Shown here: positions 1-62,041 of the stretch, piece after piece
How the letters are laid out: every line of letters begins with the position of its first letter
How positions within the stretch are numbered: the stretch's first letter is position 1
Assembly (NCBI GenBank): GCA_023630585.1
Contig: CM042547.1
Coordinates: 1,238,450-1,302,449 of the forward strand
Source of the DNA: Cranoglanis bouderius
Lineage: Eukaryota; Chordata; Actinopteri; Siluriformes; Cranoglanididae
Direction of reading: 5' to 3'
DNA length: 64,000 bases
Program-made: the position numbers and the translations under genes
The notes under the pieces: model-generated
Database searches by the model: none
Seen by the model: the letters and a program-made list of their open reading frames with translations, nothing else
What the model was told of the DNA's origin: nothing

Positions 1-405
1 TGCTGGTTGTTAATGAATCTGGAGCACAAGTTAAGGGTTACTTTCAGAAGTAAAATTTTCACACAGTTGCTCATAAATCTGTACAGGCTTTGTGTTAATC
101 TTCATAGATTCATTTTTTTGGAAGTTTCACAGTTTATATGTTTAAGAGGAGCTACACAATACCTTATTAACCGATTAATTGTAACTAAACGACTTTTATA
201 GAAAGTCATATTTGTACCCAGTGAAACAGGAAGTCATTTCATGTGACATTTATAGAAATGTACATTGTTTTCAGAAACATTTCACTGGAATGTAAAAGCA
301 AAATGTACAAATGCTGTTGTAGCAAAAGCACAAAGTATCTTGTACTGGGTGGAGTTCTCCCCCACTGGGAACTTGCGTATTCAAGTCCAGCCCCATGGCT
401 CATAT

Positions 406-560
406 ACCGCATTCGACGAGAGGTCATAATTCCTGACCTCCAACCAGGAAAAAACAAAGAAAACACCCCCTCAGCTCAGAATTCCTCCTCTGGAAACTGG
501 GGTGGTCTCCTCAACTCCCAGTTCTTTCAAGTTCAGCCAGTGACATCAAATTTGTAAATA
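406..560. mobile_element. Partial copy of the 60908 MITE
   Basis: TACCGCATTCGACGAGAGG, TAATTCCTGACCTCC, GGTGGTCTCCTCAACTC resemble the MITE end and the copy at 33170. Its other end is missing. Located in the fzd3 5' intron. Confidence 0.55.
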
Positions 561-609
561 GATTGTACTGCAGCCATAAAAGCAGCTATCCAATCTGATA
601 AAAAAAAGA

Positions 610-1357
610 TTAAAGGTACTTTCCCACATACAGCGACTCGCAGCGACAAAGCGACCGGAGACGGTTCATTTTCGATGAGAGCTGGCGACATGAGCGACAG
701 CCGGCCTTGGCGACTAGATGTGGGCGTGTCCAGTGACGCGACAAAGTTGAGAAAAGTTTAACTTTATGCAAATTTGGAGCGACTTGGTGCAGCAGCTACC
801 AATGGGAGTGAAGACAGTAAAGCGCACGTGATCCGTAGCCACCCGTGCCCGCTAGCAGAAGCAGCGCCATTGCGGCAATAGCCAATTAGCTTAGCTTAGC
901 TTAGGGTCTTGGCAGGTTTAAAGCAAAAAAAGAAAAAAATAGTAATAATAATAATAATAATGAAACACTCGCTTTTTTGTTGCAATCGAGCAAAATCCCA
1001 GAGTAGCTCCTATATTGGGTGAAGTGTCCGGCTTGTTGCTGCTCGTTCCCGGGCGCCGAAGCAACAACAAGCCGGACACTTGGCCGTAAGCTAAGCTAAG
1101 ATAATTGGCCGCAATGGCAAAGAGCTCTCACACTGCTTCTCCTTCATCTCGCAGGATACGATGCATATATACACTGGTGAATTTTATATACAAACGCTCT
1201 CCCTCCAGAATGTTTCATTTTAGCGACAAGAAAACTGGTTTGTTGCCAAAAGTGGAATGCTAGTTGCACCACCCATGTTACTATGGCAACCAGTAGTAGG
1301 AACGCCTACAGGCAACTTGCAGCGATTAAAATCTCTACGTGCGAACGTACCTTAAGA
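610..1357. mobile_element. Palindromic foldback MITE in fzd3 intron
   Basis: Outer ends pair (TTAAAGGTAC at 610; GTACCTTAAG at right), bordered by TTAA. Inner arms 866-905 and 1085-1118 pair (GCCATTGCGG with CCGCAATGGC). The core 1023-1038 is the exact inverse of 1065-1080 (GTGTCCGGCTTGTTG). Confidence 0.78.
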
Positions 1358-1417
1358 CTGTGTTGTGCCATGAAAGCTACTGCTAGTGACGCCCTAATGA
1401 ATCCTTTTCCCCGCTAG

Positions 1418-1614
1418 CCCTTCCACCCCATGGTGAACCTGGACTGCTCGGCTGACATGCGTCCATTCCTCTGTGCCCTCTACGCACCCGTGTGTAAGGA
1501 GTACGGCCATGTAACCCTGCCATGTCGCCATCTGTGCCAGCGGGCCAAGAGTGACTGCTACAAGCTCATGGACATCTTCGGGTTAAGCTGGCCTGAAGAG
1601 ATGGCCTGCAACCG
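1418..1614 (+). CDS. fzd3: fzd3 exon: end of the cysteine-rich domain
   Basis: Open from an AG acceptor at 1416-1417 to a GTAAAT donor at 1615. It starts at a codon boundary (PFHPM) and ends after two bases of an Arg codon. It encodes LDCSADMRPFLCALYAPVC and the following Cys-rich part of the CRD. Confidence 0.95.
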
Positions 1615-3785
1615 GTAAATTATATCAGATCATATCTTAATTTTTACAAGTTTTGAAAAGAACAGTATGTGTATTTATCAAATTCTTACATTACTGGTAG
1701 TTACATTTTCCTAGTGGATGTCCGTATTTTGAATGACTGATTTTATTGACACATTCGTGCTGCTATAGCCTAAAACCTGAGCGAATAACTGCTATTTAGC
1801 ATAAAACTTGAATCATAATAGGGCGCCAAAGTTAAAGGGAAACCGCTAACGTTAACGGCTGGTCAAATCATTCGTTGCGACGTCATTTCTGTTCTTCTGC
1901 TGATAGCAACTCATTGTTCAAATTCACTTACAGGTTAGCTTTTTGATGATGTTGGGTTTTTTTTCTTTCTTTTTTTTTCTTCATTTTCTGAAACAAATCA
2001 AGATTAAGATTTTTGTGACACCCTAATCATGTCCCAGATCAATAACGATTGAAAATAAATAATTAACTTTCCCCAACAGTCACACGTTTGAATTATCTAC
2101 AAACCTTTTCATTATGGAGATGACAAAATTATGAGGCATCATATATTCTTATCATTTCCCAGGTTTCCTGAATGTGACGAGCCGTATCCACGAGCTGAGG
2201 ACCTCCTCTCGAGTGCTAACTCTACAGAGGAATCTCCCATGTCTGTACAACGCGACTACGGCTTCTGGTGCCCGCGCGAGCTGAAGGTCGACCCTGAGCT
2301 GGGCTACAGGTTCCTAGGTGTTCGTGACTGCTCACCCCCATGCCCAAACATGTACTTCAGCAGGGATGAGCTTGTCTTTGCCCGCTACTTCATCGCTGTG
2401 GTGTCCATCATCTGCCTGTCGGCCACGCTTTTCACCTTCCTTACCTTTCTCATCGACATGGGTCGTTTCCGCTACCCGGAGCGGCCCATCGTCTTCTACT
2501 CTGTGTGCTACATGATGGTATCGTTGGTCTTCTTCCTGGGCTTCCTGCTGGAGGAGCGCGTGGCATGCAACAAGGCGGCACCGGGACATTTCCGTGCTGC
2601 CACTGTCACACAGGGCTCGCATAACAAAGCTTGCACGCTGCTCTTTATGGCCCTCTACTTCTTTACCATGGCTGGCAGTGCGTGGTGGGTTGTGCTCACT
2701 GTCACATGGTTCCTGGCTGCTGTACCGAAGTGGGGCAGCGAGGCGATCGAGAAGAAAGCGCTGCTCTTCCACGCAGTAGCCTGGGGACTGCCTGGCGTGC
2801 TCACTGTCACACTCATGGCGCTGAACAGGGTGGAGGGTGACGGTGTGAGTGGTGTGTGCTTTGTGGGTCTTTACGATCTCACCGCTTTGCGCTGGTTCCT
2901 CCTGGCCCCTCTAGCTCTGGCTGTGACTGCTGGAGTTGTGCTGCTGTTGGCTGGCATTGTGGCACTGAACCGTGTCCGCATGGAGATCCCCCTGGACAAG
3001 GAGAATCAAGACAAGCTGGTGAAGTTCATGATCCGCATAGGCGTGTTTTCCGTGCTGTACCTGGTGCCGCTGCTGACGGTGATTGGCTGCTTCATGTACG
3101 AGCAGAGCTACAGGCCAGTGTGGGAGATCACATGGGTGCAGGAGCAGTGCAGAAACTACCACATCCCCTGCCCATTCAAGGTAGGATACGCAAAGTGTAT
3201 ACAAAGCAGCAAGATAAATATTCTTTCTAATATTTTCACAAATTTATTTCAGTCATGCGCTATATTTAATTAGAAAAATGGCATTCAGTAAGTGATGTCT
3301 AGTCACAAACCTACCATAATGCATCACTGCGGTACCCACAAGCCCCAAGCAAACTCCTAGTCCTTTCCATTAGCTCTTAATAATTGAATACTCTCGCACA
3401 CATGCATTCAAGCACTCGCTCTGCCCGTAGCTCTCTCTGTCTCTCTTTCTCTCTCACATTCTGCCTTTTCTCTCGTATCTCCTCGAGAAGATTCCTTACT
3501 GGAAATGTGTGTAAAGTCCCCCAAGATAGATTACAGTGAAACATTATATTGAATCTTTGTCATGTACTGATTTGCCCAGATTCCATATAGTCTGGGGAAA
3601 AAAAAAGAGACTATAATGTAGATTTTGACTGATAACATGAATTCGGTGCAGTAGATAAACACAAGCAGCTGTATGTGTACTGTACAGTGCACTCCCTACA
3701 AAACAACAGGGAGGCAGCTGGATTGGAAAAGACAGTTTACACTGATTTGCTGTGCACTGAGACAAGCCAACCTACATTCTGTGTG

Positions 3786-3822
<37 letters not shown>

Positions 3823-3913
3823 CGTGCCTGCCTGTGCCTGCTGAGCCATTAAATTTGTTTTTAACAGGGCCTCATTACTTCATATATACAGTGTGTGTGT
3901 ATGTATGTTTTTT

Positions 3914-3987
<74 letters not shown>

Positions 3988-6900
3988 CACACACACTGTA
4001 TAAATAAACACGGAAAATATTTACAATTTATTACATCATTTACTCATCCATTCCACAGTCATCCGCTATGGTAGCGCCTAGAAACCTTGACTCAATTCAG
4101 TCCAATTGTTTTCAGAAATATGAATGCTGGGATTTTTGTATAAAAGAATTCTCGTTTAGTATTGTGTCTCACTAATCAAGGCTGTTTAGGAGAATATTTC
4201 AGGTGTCACTTTCAGCGATATTATAATTAGTAAGATATTAGATGACCTCTAACTGTTGGACTGTTGTCTGTACAGGTGGAGCAGATGAGCAGGCCAAATG
4301 TTGCCCTCTTCCTCATTAAGTACTTGATGATGCTGGTGGTGGGCATCCCCTCTGTCTTTTGGGTGGGCAGTAAGAAGACCTGCTTTGAGTGGGCCAGCTT
4401 CTTTCATGGCCATCACAAAAAAGAGTGAGTCTCCTGAAAAGAATAAGCTGTCCCCAAAATGGGGTAAAATAGCAGTGTCCAGTCTAATTGTCCAGTTGTG
4501 CATTGGTTTTCGAAACCTGAGATGTATTAGGTGTGACTCTGGTCTGGTGGGAATAAATGCCTGCAGCAACAATGGCTCCTTGTGTATGGGATTGGACACA
4601 ATTTTTTTTTTTTCCAGATACAGTTCAAAGGAATTTGTCAACAATTGCTAATTATAAATACTAGCACTTCCTTTTTGTCCTACCCTGCTCTTGCATTTCT
4701 CTATTCCACCACCCCCTTCTCCTTATGTTCTTCCTCTGACCTGTATTCTTCTTCTTTTTTTTCCCCCCCTTTGCACACCAGCAGCGTGGTGCATGACAGT
4801 AAACAGGTTATGCAGGAGCCCGACTTTACTCAGCTGCTGCTGCGCGAGCCTGGAATTACCGTGGTGCGTCAATCCCGTGGCACCTCCACACAGGGCACCT
4901 CCACCCATGCCTCCTCCACCCACCTGGCCATGCTGGATGAGGCACACAGCGGTAGCAGCCGCCCGAGCAGCATGCACAGCAAAGCCAGCAGTTTCCACAG
5001 CAGCCGGCGCCAGTCTCACGATGGCAGGTGGGGGAGCACGAGCCGATTACAGAGCAGCATGACTGTATGTTAGAAGTATTATGTATAAATGTTTACGAGT
5101 GGCATGAGTATTTGGTGAGCAGAGTTTTCAGGCTTGACCACTGGAGAGCCTAGCTTTGAATTGGCTCCAAGACGGCCGTTTCAGTTTAATAACAGGTTTG
5201 ACACAGAACAAGACAAAATGACCTAAAGTGAAATGTTGTGATCTGTATTACTGCCGTCATTAGAGAGAACTCGATGTACGATGTAACTCGGCTAACAGAG
5301 CACGTGAGTGCGTAAGGAGCGTGTAATACAATTAACCACTTCAGGCTGCTACACTTCGCTCTCCACCCCAACCACCCGAGCACCACTTTGGATTTTCGTA
5401 CCCTGATCGAGGTAGTTAACAAACAAGTGCTTGGGAGACGAGGGAGTTCTTAAAATTTTTGCACTCTAGCAAAAGTACAAACTGTTCAGTTCCAAGATTA
5501 TATTCTTCCTCTCTGCTTTAAATGTCCTTGATAGAGTGTAAAACATTCTGGAAACTGGAAAAGTGTTGTATCTGGACTAAATACATTTTGTTCTCGACTA
5601 CTTGTCCTGGACATTTGTACAGGCTTATAAAACTGTGAATGGATATAACCTTTGTAAAGTAGATTAAACTAGGCCTACGTTACCGAAATTTCATACTAAA
5701 AAAAAAAAAAAAAAAAAATCAGTTAGACAAAGAAAGCAATGTCAAAAGCAAGAAATGATATTGGAGCAGAATTGGAGAGCTTTTGAGTGACAAGAATTTA
5801 ATAGTGAGCACATGGAAGTGAAACTGGTTTTTCGTTTATTTTCTTAGTTTCATTTACGTCTCTCATATTTTCAGCGTGAGATTAAGCTGATTGACCGCAA
5901 TTAATTTTTCAGTTGTCCGTAATGCTTTCCCAGGTTCCGATCTAAAATCGTTCCAGTGCTTGGATGCCCCGAAGGAAATCATATTTGGATGCCTCATCTC
6001 TGAATCTGATAAACATATTAATAAAATGTACATAAATGATTACCGTGTGATTACCAAAGAGAGATGATGATAATGTATTATAATATTAATAATAACCGGC
6101 GTGTTCATTTTTGCTCATAGAAGTTTTATTGTCTCAATGTTCAGAATCGGAGTAGAATATGAGAATAGCCTTTATCGCCGAGTACTGTGTGTTTACATGT
6201 ACGAGGAATTTGTCTTGGTGTATTGGTGCTTAAGAAGAAGAGTAAAATACAAATAATATTAATAAGATAAACAAGAAAAAATAAAAAAACCTATAAGGCT
6301 ACGAAAACTCATCACGAAATCATCGGAATTATGTCACAAATCTAATCTTACAAAGCTGTTAAAACATCTTTCCACAACACTAAAGCTACATATCAAGTAA
6401 AATCAAAGTTTTATGAGGTTGAAAGTAATGCAAAGAGAATTCTGTTCATCATTGACTGTGTGCACCGCCTCATCGCTGTGACGCCAGGTTTGTTTATGTT
6501 GGAAAATTCGGTCCAGGTGGCCCAAGTTCCTGACTTGAATGACCGCTCCGTTGCACTTTTCCGTGCCAGAGGTCGGGTTTTTCCAAGGTCCAAGTACAAT
6601 GGATTGCAGCACAAGTCCTCATAGAAATATGTAAACAGACAGATACAGTAATTTATTCATATGCGTTTACATAATGCATCATTCATGTCTCCATTCCACT
6701 AAGTCACCGTGGAGCGAGGCAACGGCCATGCCCAGTGACCCATTCAGCAGGGTTTCAACTCTCAGCATTGCTCACACACGCATGTCCAGACAATCAGGCA
6801 ACTCCATTAGCTTGAATCAGCTTTGCTGAATTATAGCTGGAAGTAAATTCTGTAGGAAGGCCAGTGTTGGTGATCACTCATGATTTCATACACAGTTACT

Positions 6901-7234
6901 TCAGTAATGTGAAAAGCAAACAGAATGTAGATCAGTGCAGAAACCGCTCACCTGCTCTGCATTGTGTCCGTTTCCCAGGTACACAGCCTGTAGTGTCTAT
7001 GGTGCAGAGGAGCTCCGCCTCCCCCACGTCAGTGTATCCCGCCTGCACGAGCATCTCCAGCAAAGCGGCACAGGTCGATTGGACAGCCAATCACGACACG
7101 GCGGATCACAGCGCCTAGACAGCCAGTCACGACACGCCAGCATCCGGGACCTCAGCAGCCCGCAGCCGGTGGCCCAAAGCGGCCCTGTTAACGGTATCCA
7201 CTCTGTCACCGAGGAAGTTGGAGGCACTCCTTGA
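1418..7234 (+). CDS. fzd3: Frizzled-3 Wnt receptor, 3' five coding exons (5' partial)
   Basis: Seven-helix Wnt receptor of the plasma membrane, known for planar cell polarity and axon guidance. Joined exons 1418-1614, 2163-3180, 4276-4424, 4785-5027 and 6979-7234 give 1863 nt, 620 residues plus stop, with consistent phases and GT/AG borders. Seen in order: the end of the cysteine-rich Wnt-binding domain (residues 1 to about 72, starting PFHPMVNLDCS), a linker, TM1 to TM6, then TM7 with the Dishevelled-binding KTxxxW motif (KTCFEW), and a Ser/Thr/His-rich tail with STQGTSTHASST. The tail motifs and the RLxxxSRH repeats separate FZD3 from FZD6 and the other Frizzleds. Human FZD3 is 666 residues, so about 63 N-terminal residues, including the signal peptide, lie left of the window. 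No stop or frameshift was seen. A fish duplicate (fzd3a or fzd3b) cannot be assigned. Confidence 0.95.
1615..2162 (+). other. fzd3 intron after the CRD exon
   Basis: 548-nt intron with a T-rich stretch near 1957-1981. Nothing else is recognised in it. Confidence 0.85.
2163..3180 (+). CDS. fzd3: fzd3 large exon: CRD end, linker and TM1-TM6
   Basis: The acceptor TTTCCCAG precedes 2163 and the donor GTAGGA follows 3180. It encodes FPECDEPYPR, the QRDYGFWCPRELK linker, TM1 (near FARYFIAVVSIICLSAT), the WFLAAVPKWGSEAIEKKA loop and the helices up to the extracellular loop ending in CPFK. It ends in phase 0. Confidence 0.96.
3787..3818. repeat. (TG)n microsatellite
   Basis: About 16 TG units followed by interrupted TGCG and TGCC units, in an fzd3 intron. 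Confidence 0.9.
3914..3975. repeat. (AT)n microsatellite
   Basis: Nearly pure TA/AT dinucleotides with one TTA slip, followed by short CA units. It can fold on itself. Confidence 0.9.
4276..4424 (+). CDS. fzd3: fzd3 exon: TM7 and KTxxxW
   Basis: The acceptor ends at 4275 (TGTACAG) and the donor GTGAGT starts at 4425. It encodes SRPNVALFLIKYLMMLVV and then SKKTCFEWASFF, which includes KTxxxW. It ends after two bases of an acidic codon (GA). Confidence 0.95.
4779..4784 (+). promoter_or_regulatory. fzd3: NAGNAG tandem acceptor of fzd3 tail exon
   Basis: CAGCAG lies at the intron end after a T/C-rich tract. Splicing after the first AG (4781) adds one Ser codon; splicing after the second (4784) gives the same spacing as human FZD3. 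Both keep the frame. Confidence 0.8.
4785..5027 (+). CDS. fzd3: fzd3 exon: proximal C-terminal tail
   Basis: Encodes VVHDSKQVMQEPDFTQ, then RGTSTQGTSTHASST and a Ser/His-rich stretch ending HDG, with the donor GTGGGG at 5028. The match to the human FZD3 tail is residue by residue in the core motifs. The exon may begin at 4782 if the upstream NAGNAG site is used. Confidence 0.95.
5028..6978 (+). other. fzd3 last intron, no recognisable gene or element
   Basis: 1951-nt AT-rich intron with a poly-A run at about 5699-5718. No transposon ends or coding exons were recognised. Confidence 0.7.
6979..7234 (+). CDS. fzd3: fzd3 terminal coding exon
   Basis: The acceptor TTTCCCAG ends at 6978 and TGA is at 7232-7234. 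It encodes YTACSVYGAEELRLPH, then three 12-residue units beginning RL (two of them RLDSQSRH), then SIRDLSSP and the end EEVGGTP. Human FZD3 ends similarly (SIRDLS, IEEDGTSA). Confidence 0.95.
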
Positions 7235-7800
7235 TCTTTACAAACACCAAGTTTATAAATGTTCATGCTGAAGAGGTTTTTCCTGCTCAGGGATGACAAA
7301 CGGACGCCGTCAAACAGAACTGCAAGCCCTTATACAGCGTTAGATGCAGACGCAGCAGGAAGTTTCGGAAAGCTCTCTGATCAAAGAGCTTCAGTATCAA
7401 CAGGGTAAACGCTAAGGGCTTTTGCTAGATTACCTTTTTAATACTGTATTGAAGCACTTGTTGCTTTATGTTCAGGCTTAGGCTTTTGTGTACATTTTGT
7501 ATATGTTTTTTTAAGAACCTTTATAGAGGGAAACAGGTTTCTGTTCCACTGTTCCTCTATTGCACTTTGTGTAGACTTTCTTGGATTAGACTAACACACA
7601 GAGTACGTCTTCCTCCTGAAGTTCCACACGATTTCTCACATAACGAAGTACAACAGGAGTGGGTGAATGAATGTTTTATTGGTGATGTAAAGAGCAGTAT
7701 TACAGAACAAACAGACAGACTGAAACTCAATTGCTCGCTGCAAATATAGAATCATTTGATGTAGAATAATTTAGAATAAATTGACGAGTAAACCGTCATG
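7235..7800 (+). other. fzd3: fzd3 3' UTR with candidate poly(A) signal
   Basis: Sequence after the stop codon. An AATAAA at 7775-7780 is the first consensus poly(A) signal. Another lies near 8737, so the true end is uncertain. Confidence 0.45.
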
Positions 7801-8490
7801 TCTCACTTTATAGTTATCGGATAGGAGTAAAGTTTGGTCTTGAAAATGAATTCTTCTCACTTACAGTGTCTCATTAACATGAAGTAGTTTTCAGTTGTGT
7901 ACAATTTTATAAACTGTGAAACTTGACCGATTTGTGCAGGTCCAGTGTTATTTCTCAGCCAAATGAAAGAACAGAACAAAATCCCCAGTGTCACATCACC
8001 TTCTGTTCGTAGAAATACATCAATTCTGTCCATAGATTTCATTGATCTTCTGCTTGATATCTGTGCAAAAAAAAATTGCCAGCAGTGAGCTCTCATCAGG
8101 AAAATACCCTTAACCTTCCTAAAGTGTGACAAAACATACTACAGCCCTGTAACAGAACCAGGAAATGAATACATCTAGCATGCAGAACTGTACAAATTAT
8201 TACAAAACAAAATATATAATAGCAAACAGAGCTAACGTGGACTACTGCCGAAATGTCATTAATTGTGCAACAGCTGCCTTATGCCTTCCTTCACGTGCTT
8301 ATATGAGCTACAGCTGAAACGATATTGCGGATCCTGAGATGTGAGCTGGGCAATGAGAGCGGGCATCTAATTTTGCACGGGAGAAGGCGCCAATTATTCA
8401 GCACCACAGTATAACTGATTGAGTGAAAACTGCACTGAAGCGGGAGTCAGAAATGCTCGCCAGGAAAGAAAGCTTGTAGATCTATTTGCA

Positions 8491-8526
<36 letters not shown>

Positions 8527-9252
8527 TTTTTGCACATAATCACATCAGATCCCAGAGCAAAAGCTTGTATCCAGCGCTTAAGGCCTTTAGTGGGGAACTT
8601 AACTACGTTCTGTAGACCACTTCAGTGAGTTTCACATGTAATATAATCGGGACTTGAAAGATCTCAAAAGACCATTGGCACCAAGGCCGTTCTAATTAAT
8701 GATGGCTTACTCTGCAAAGTAAAGTATTTGCAGTAAATAAACAAACATCAGGATCGAAACAGACACACTTCTTTTTGCTTACAAAGCAGCTTCAACGTTA
8801 TCTTACGTTTATCGTTCTTAAACTGGGAATGTGAAAATGTGGGCGAAAATGTTTCAACCAATAAATTATACGAATATTCTAACCTTGTTTCAGCCGATAC
8901 ATATTACGGTCTCTTATAATAGAGATAAGAGGGAACACACTGACCAATTTTTCACAAGATATAAAATAAGAACGTTGTAGTTTTCAGGAATAAGTTAAAA
9001 AAAAACATTTTCAAATAAAATTATGCAGCTAAAATAATAAGCTGATGGTTTCTTTTGTTTTTCTCTCTACAGATTTTCCTCATTATATATTATACTATAC
9101 TTTCAGCCTATGTACAGTACATTATTGTGATGGAAATCTGACGTCACAGGGTAGTGGTGGTCTGTGGAAGGCTTCGATTGAACAGAACTCGTCAAAATAA
9201 AATGCGTCTAGTCTGAAACCACGTCCTATTCTTTATACCGTGTACATAGTGC
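7801..9252. other. Convergent intergenic stretch between fzd3 and cdc42bpa
   Basis: AT-rich sequence with an (AT)n plus poly-T run at about 8490-8531. No coding exon was seen. Part may belong to the 3' UTR of either gene. Confidence 0.6.
8490..8531. repeat. (AT)n followed by poly-T
   Basis: About 14 AT units directly followed by a run of T. Confidence 0.9.
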
Positions 9253-9258
9253 TTTATT
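9253..9258 (-). terminator. cdc42bpa: Candidate cdc42bpa poly(A) signal
   Basis: TTTATT on the plus strand is AATAAA in the sense of cdc42bpa, about 690 nt after its stop codon. This is plausible for a 3' UTR but is not the only possible site. Confidence 0.4.
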
Positions 9259-9753
9259 TTCAGAGTCTGACCTTTTGGAGTGGTGTCTGGCAGCACAGTC
9301 GTGAATGTCCAGTGCACTCATGAAATCCTGCAGTAGGGATGTAGGTAGTGACCCCAGCAATAACATGATATTGGTGTAGTTTGAAGGTGGCATGTGACCC
9401 GTGTACTGTTAGTTTGGTGTGGTCTGAGAGTGTTGAGAGGGTCGGGCAGGTAGCAAATGTCTACGTCGGCTAAGAGAAAGCTGTAGCCAATCAGAATGGC
9501 AGTTTAAGTAGTAATCAGGTTTCCAGACTCGTCACATTCTAGAGCAAAAAAAAAAAAAAAAGGCCGTGGGAAAAAAAAAAACTGTTCTTAAACAGCTAAT
9601 ATTGGACTGAGAAATAAATAATTCACCCCAAATCCCAGTTTATATACAAACATCAGTTCAATCAAGTTCAAATGTAGCGCGTCTCTGAAATGGCTCAGGT
9701 CCGACTCGCACTTTGCGCCAGATTGAGAGGAATTCCAATGGATGCCCCGGCCC

Positions 9754-9754
<1 letters not shown>

Positions 9755-9791
<37 letters not shown>
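9755..9791. repeat. (CA)n microsatellite in cdc42bpa 3' UTR
   Basis: About 18 CA units. In the cdc42bpa transcript this reads as UG repeats about 150 nt after the stop codon. Confidence 0.9.
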
Positions 9792-9792
<1 letters not shown>

Positions 9793-9941
9793 CCCTGCTG
9801 ACAGCCACATGTCCTCATATATTTTCCTCTCCTGAGAAGCTGGGTAAATAAGGAGAGAGGATCCAGTAGTGCTTGCGTTGTATTTATATGGGCGGGTGTG
9901 CAGGGCAAGGACACGCCGCCACTAGTCCTGTGAATCGTCCA

Positions 9942-60635
<50,694 letters not shown>

Positions 60636-60839
60636 CTGCAGAGAGAAAGGAGGAAGATAATATGAGACTATGGGAATACACAAAACAGATAGAGAAAGAT
60701 CATCAGAAAAAAGTGAAACACATCACTAAGCGCATTACCACTTATGTAACCTTTCATAAGAGCTAATTCTCAGAAGTTGGGGTCAGAGCGCAGGATCAGC
60801 CATGTTATGGAGCTTCTAGAACAGATAGGTTTAAGCGCC

Positions 60840-61380
60840 CTATACTGGCAGCTTAGCAGTGCTGGGGCTTGAACCCCTGACCTTCTGATCAGTAACCCAG
60901 AGTCTTATGCTGCATTCAAATCACCTCAGAAGTGGGAATGCAGAGCTTGGAATGATGTCATTATCAGCCTCTGTGCTCTCAAGAGGAATAAAAAAAAATG
61001 GAGGTGGTCATGTTTGTCTTTTGTAAGCAACAAGCTCGCCAGCTAACTGTGATGAGTGATGTATATTTTGCTTCTCAAAACAGCAAGCTGTAGAGTCAGT
61101 TTTATAGATTTAACAAGCGAATATGTCTGTTCTGCATGTTGATTGATCTAAAGCAAATACATGTATATATACAGTAGTATAACTCATTTAAAGATAAGAA
61201 GTGCTGCGTAGGTTCCTGCTGATGCTGTAAGCAGCCATGTTCATTTTATATCACTTGCTGAACTCAGAGGAACTTAAAGATGACCCACGGGGTGTTTATT
61301 TGTTTCTTCCTAGTCGGAGGTCAGGAGTTACGAGTTACGACCTCTATTCGAATGCAGCATTAACCACTAAGCCAGCAAGG
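60840..61380. repeat. Dispersed repeat interrupted by a MITE
   Basis: CCTTCTGATCAGTAACCCAG and, after the MITE, AACCACTAAGCC correspond to the uninterrupted 26266 family tail (CTTCTGATCAGTAGCCCA, TTAACCACTGAGC). Confidence 0.7.
60908..61359. mobile_element. Harbinger-like MITE with TTA target duplication
   Basis: Begins TGCTGCATTCAAAT and ends with the inverse (ATTCGAATGCAGCA), 14-bp ends with one mismatch. TTA is duplicated at 60905-60907 and 61360-61362. No coding. Related copies are at about 406-560 and 33170-33555. Confidence 0.8.
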
Positions 61381-62041
61381 AAAAGGATGAATCTAAACTT
61401 ACATTGTTATGTTTTGTGTAGCTTTGTTGAATGATAACATTAATATATCTTTTTTTTTTTTTTTTTTTAAATGCTCAATGTACACAAACCATCATTTCAG
61501 GTCTTTTTGCTGTGCACCATGCCACCCAGGCTACTCGAAGCACACAAAAATCCACTCCCTTAATGTATTCAACTGAAGCAAAGACAAAATCATGGTGAAA
61601 GTGTTCTATTTCAGTCTGCTTGTTAGCCAAATTCAGGATTTTAATATAGTGCTTCAGTCATTCAGTCCTGCAAATTCTTCACAATAGTTCCTGGTCTGGA
61701 GAAAAGTGCCTACTCTGGAGCGCAAACTTGCTATAGTTCCTGGAATAAGATCATGGGTTGCTTTGAAAGGTTCCTGCAGTGGACACATGGCAGCTGTGTG
61801 CCTTTTCTTCTGTAATTAAGATTATTCTGAAAATAGTATTACTTCCAGTTAACAAAACTCTTCCTCATCTTTGATCAAAGTTATAGCACTATAGCATCGG
61901 GTATCAAAAACATCGCTTCATCCCTTCATCTCATTGGGTGCACCTCAATCAGCTCCCTAGTTGGTGAATCAGTATGTGGTGTACATGAGTTGGGGCACTG
62001 ATAAGGACACATTGAGACACTGATGACTCAATTTCTGACTA

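Larger units (their letters stand above)
3181..4275 (+). other. fzd3 intron with (TG)n and (AT)n microsatellites
   Basis: 1095-nt intron holding a (TG)16 run (about 3787-3818) and a roughly 60-nt AT run (about 3914-3975). No coding sequence was seen. Confidence 0.85.

Noticed and set aside
243..557. 104-codon plus-strand open frame
   Set aside because: It overlaps a MITE relic and has no family resemblance or splice support.
2332..2772. Minus-strand frame opposite fzd3
   Set aside because: It is the shadow of the highly coding fzd3 exon.
1418..7234. Assignment as fzd6
   Set aside because: The tail has STQGTSTHASST and the RL..SRH repeats typical of FZD3, and lacks the long FZD6 tail.
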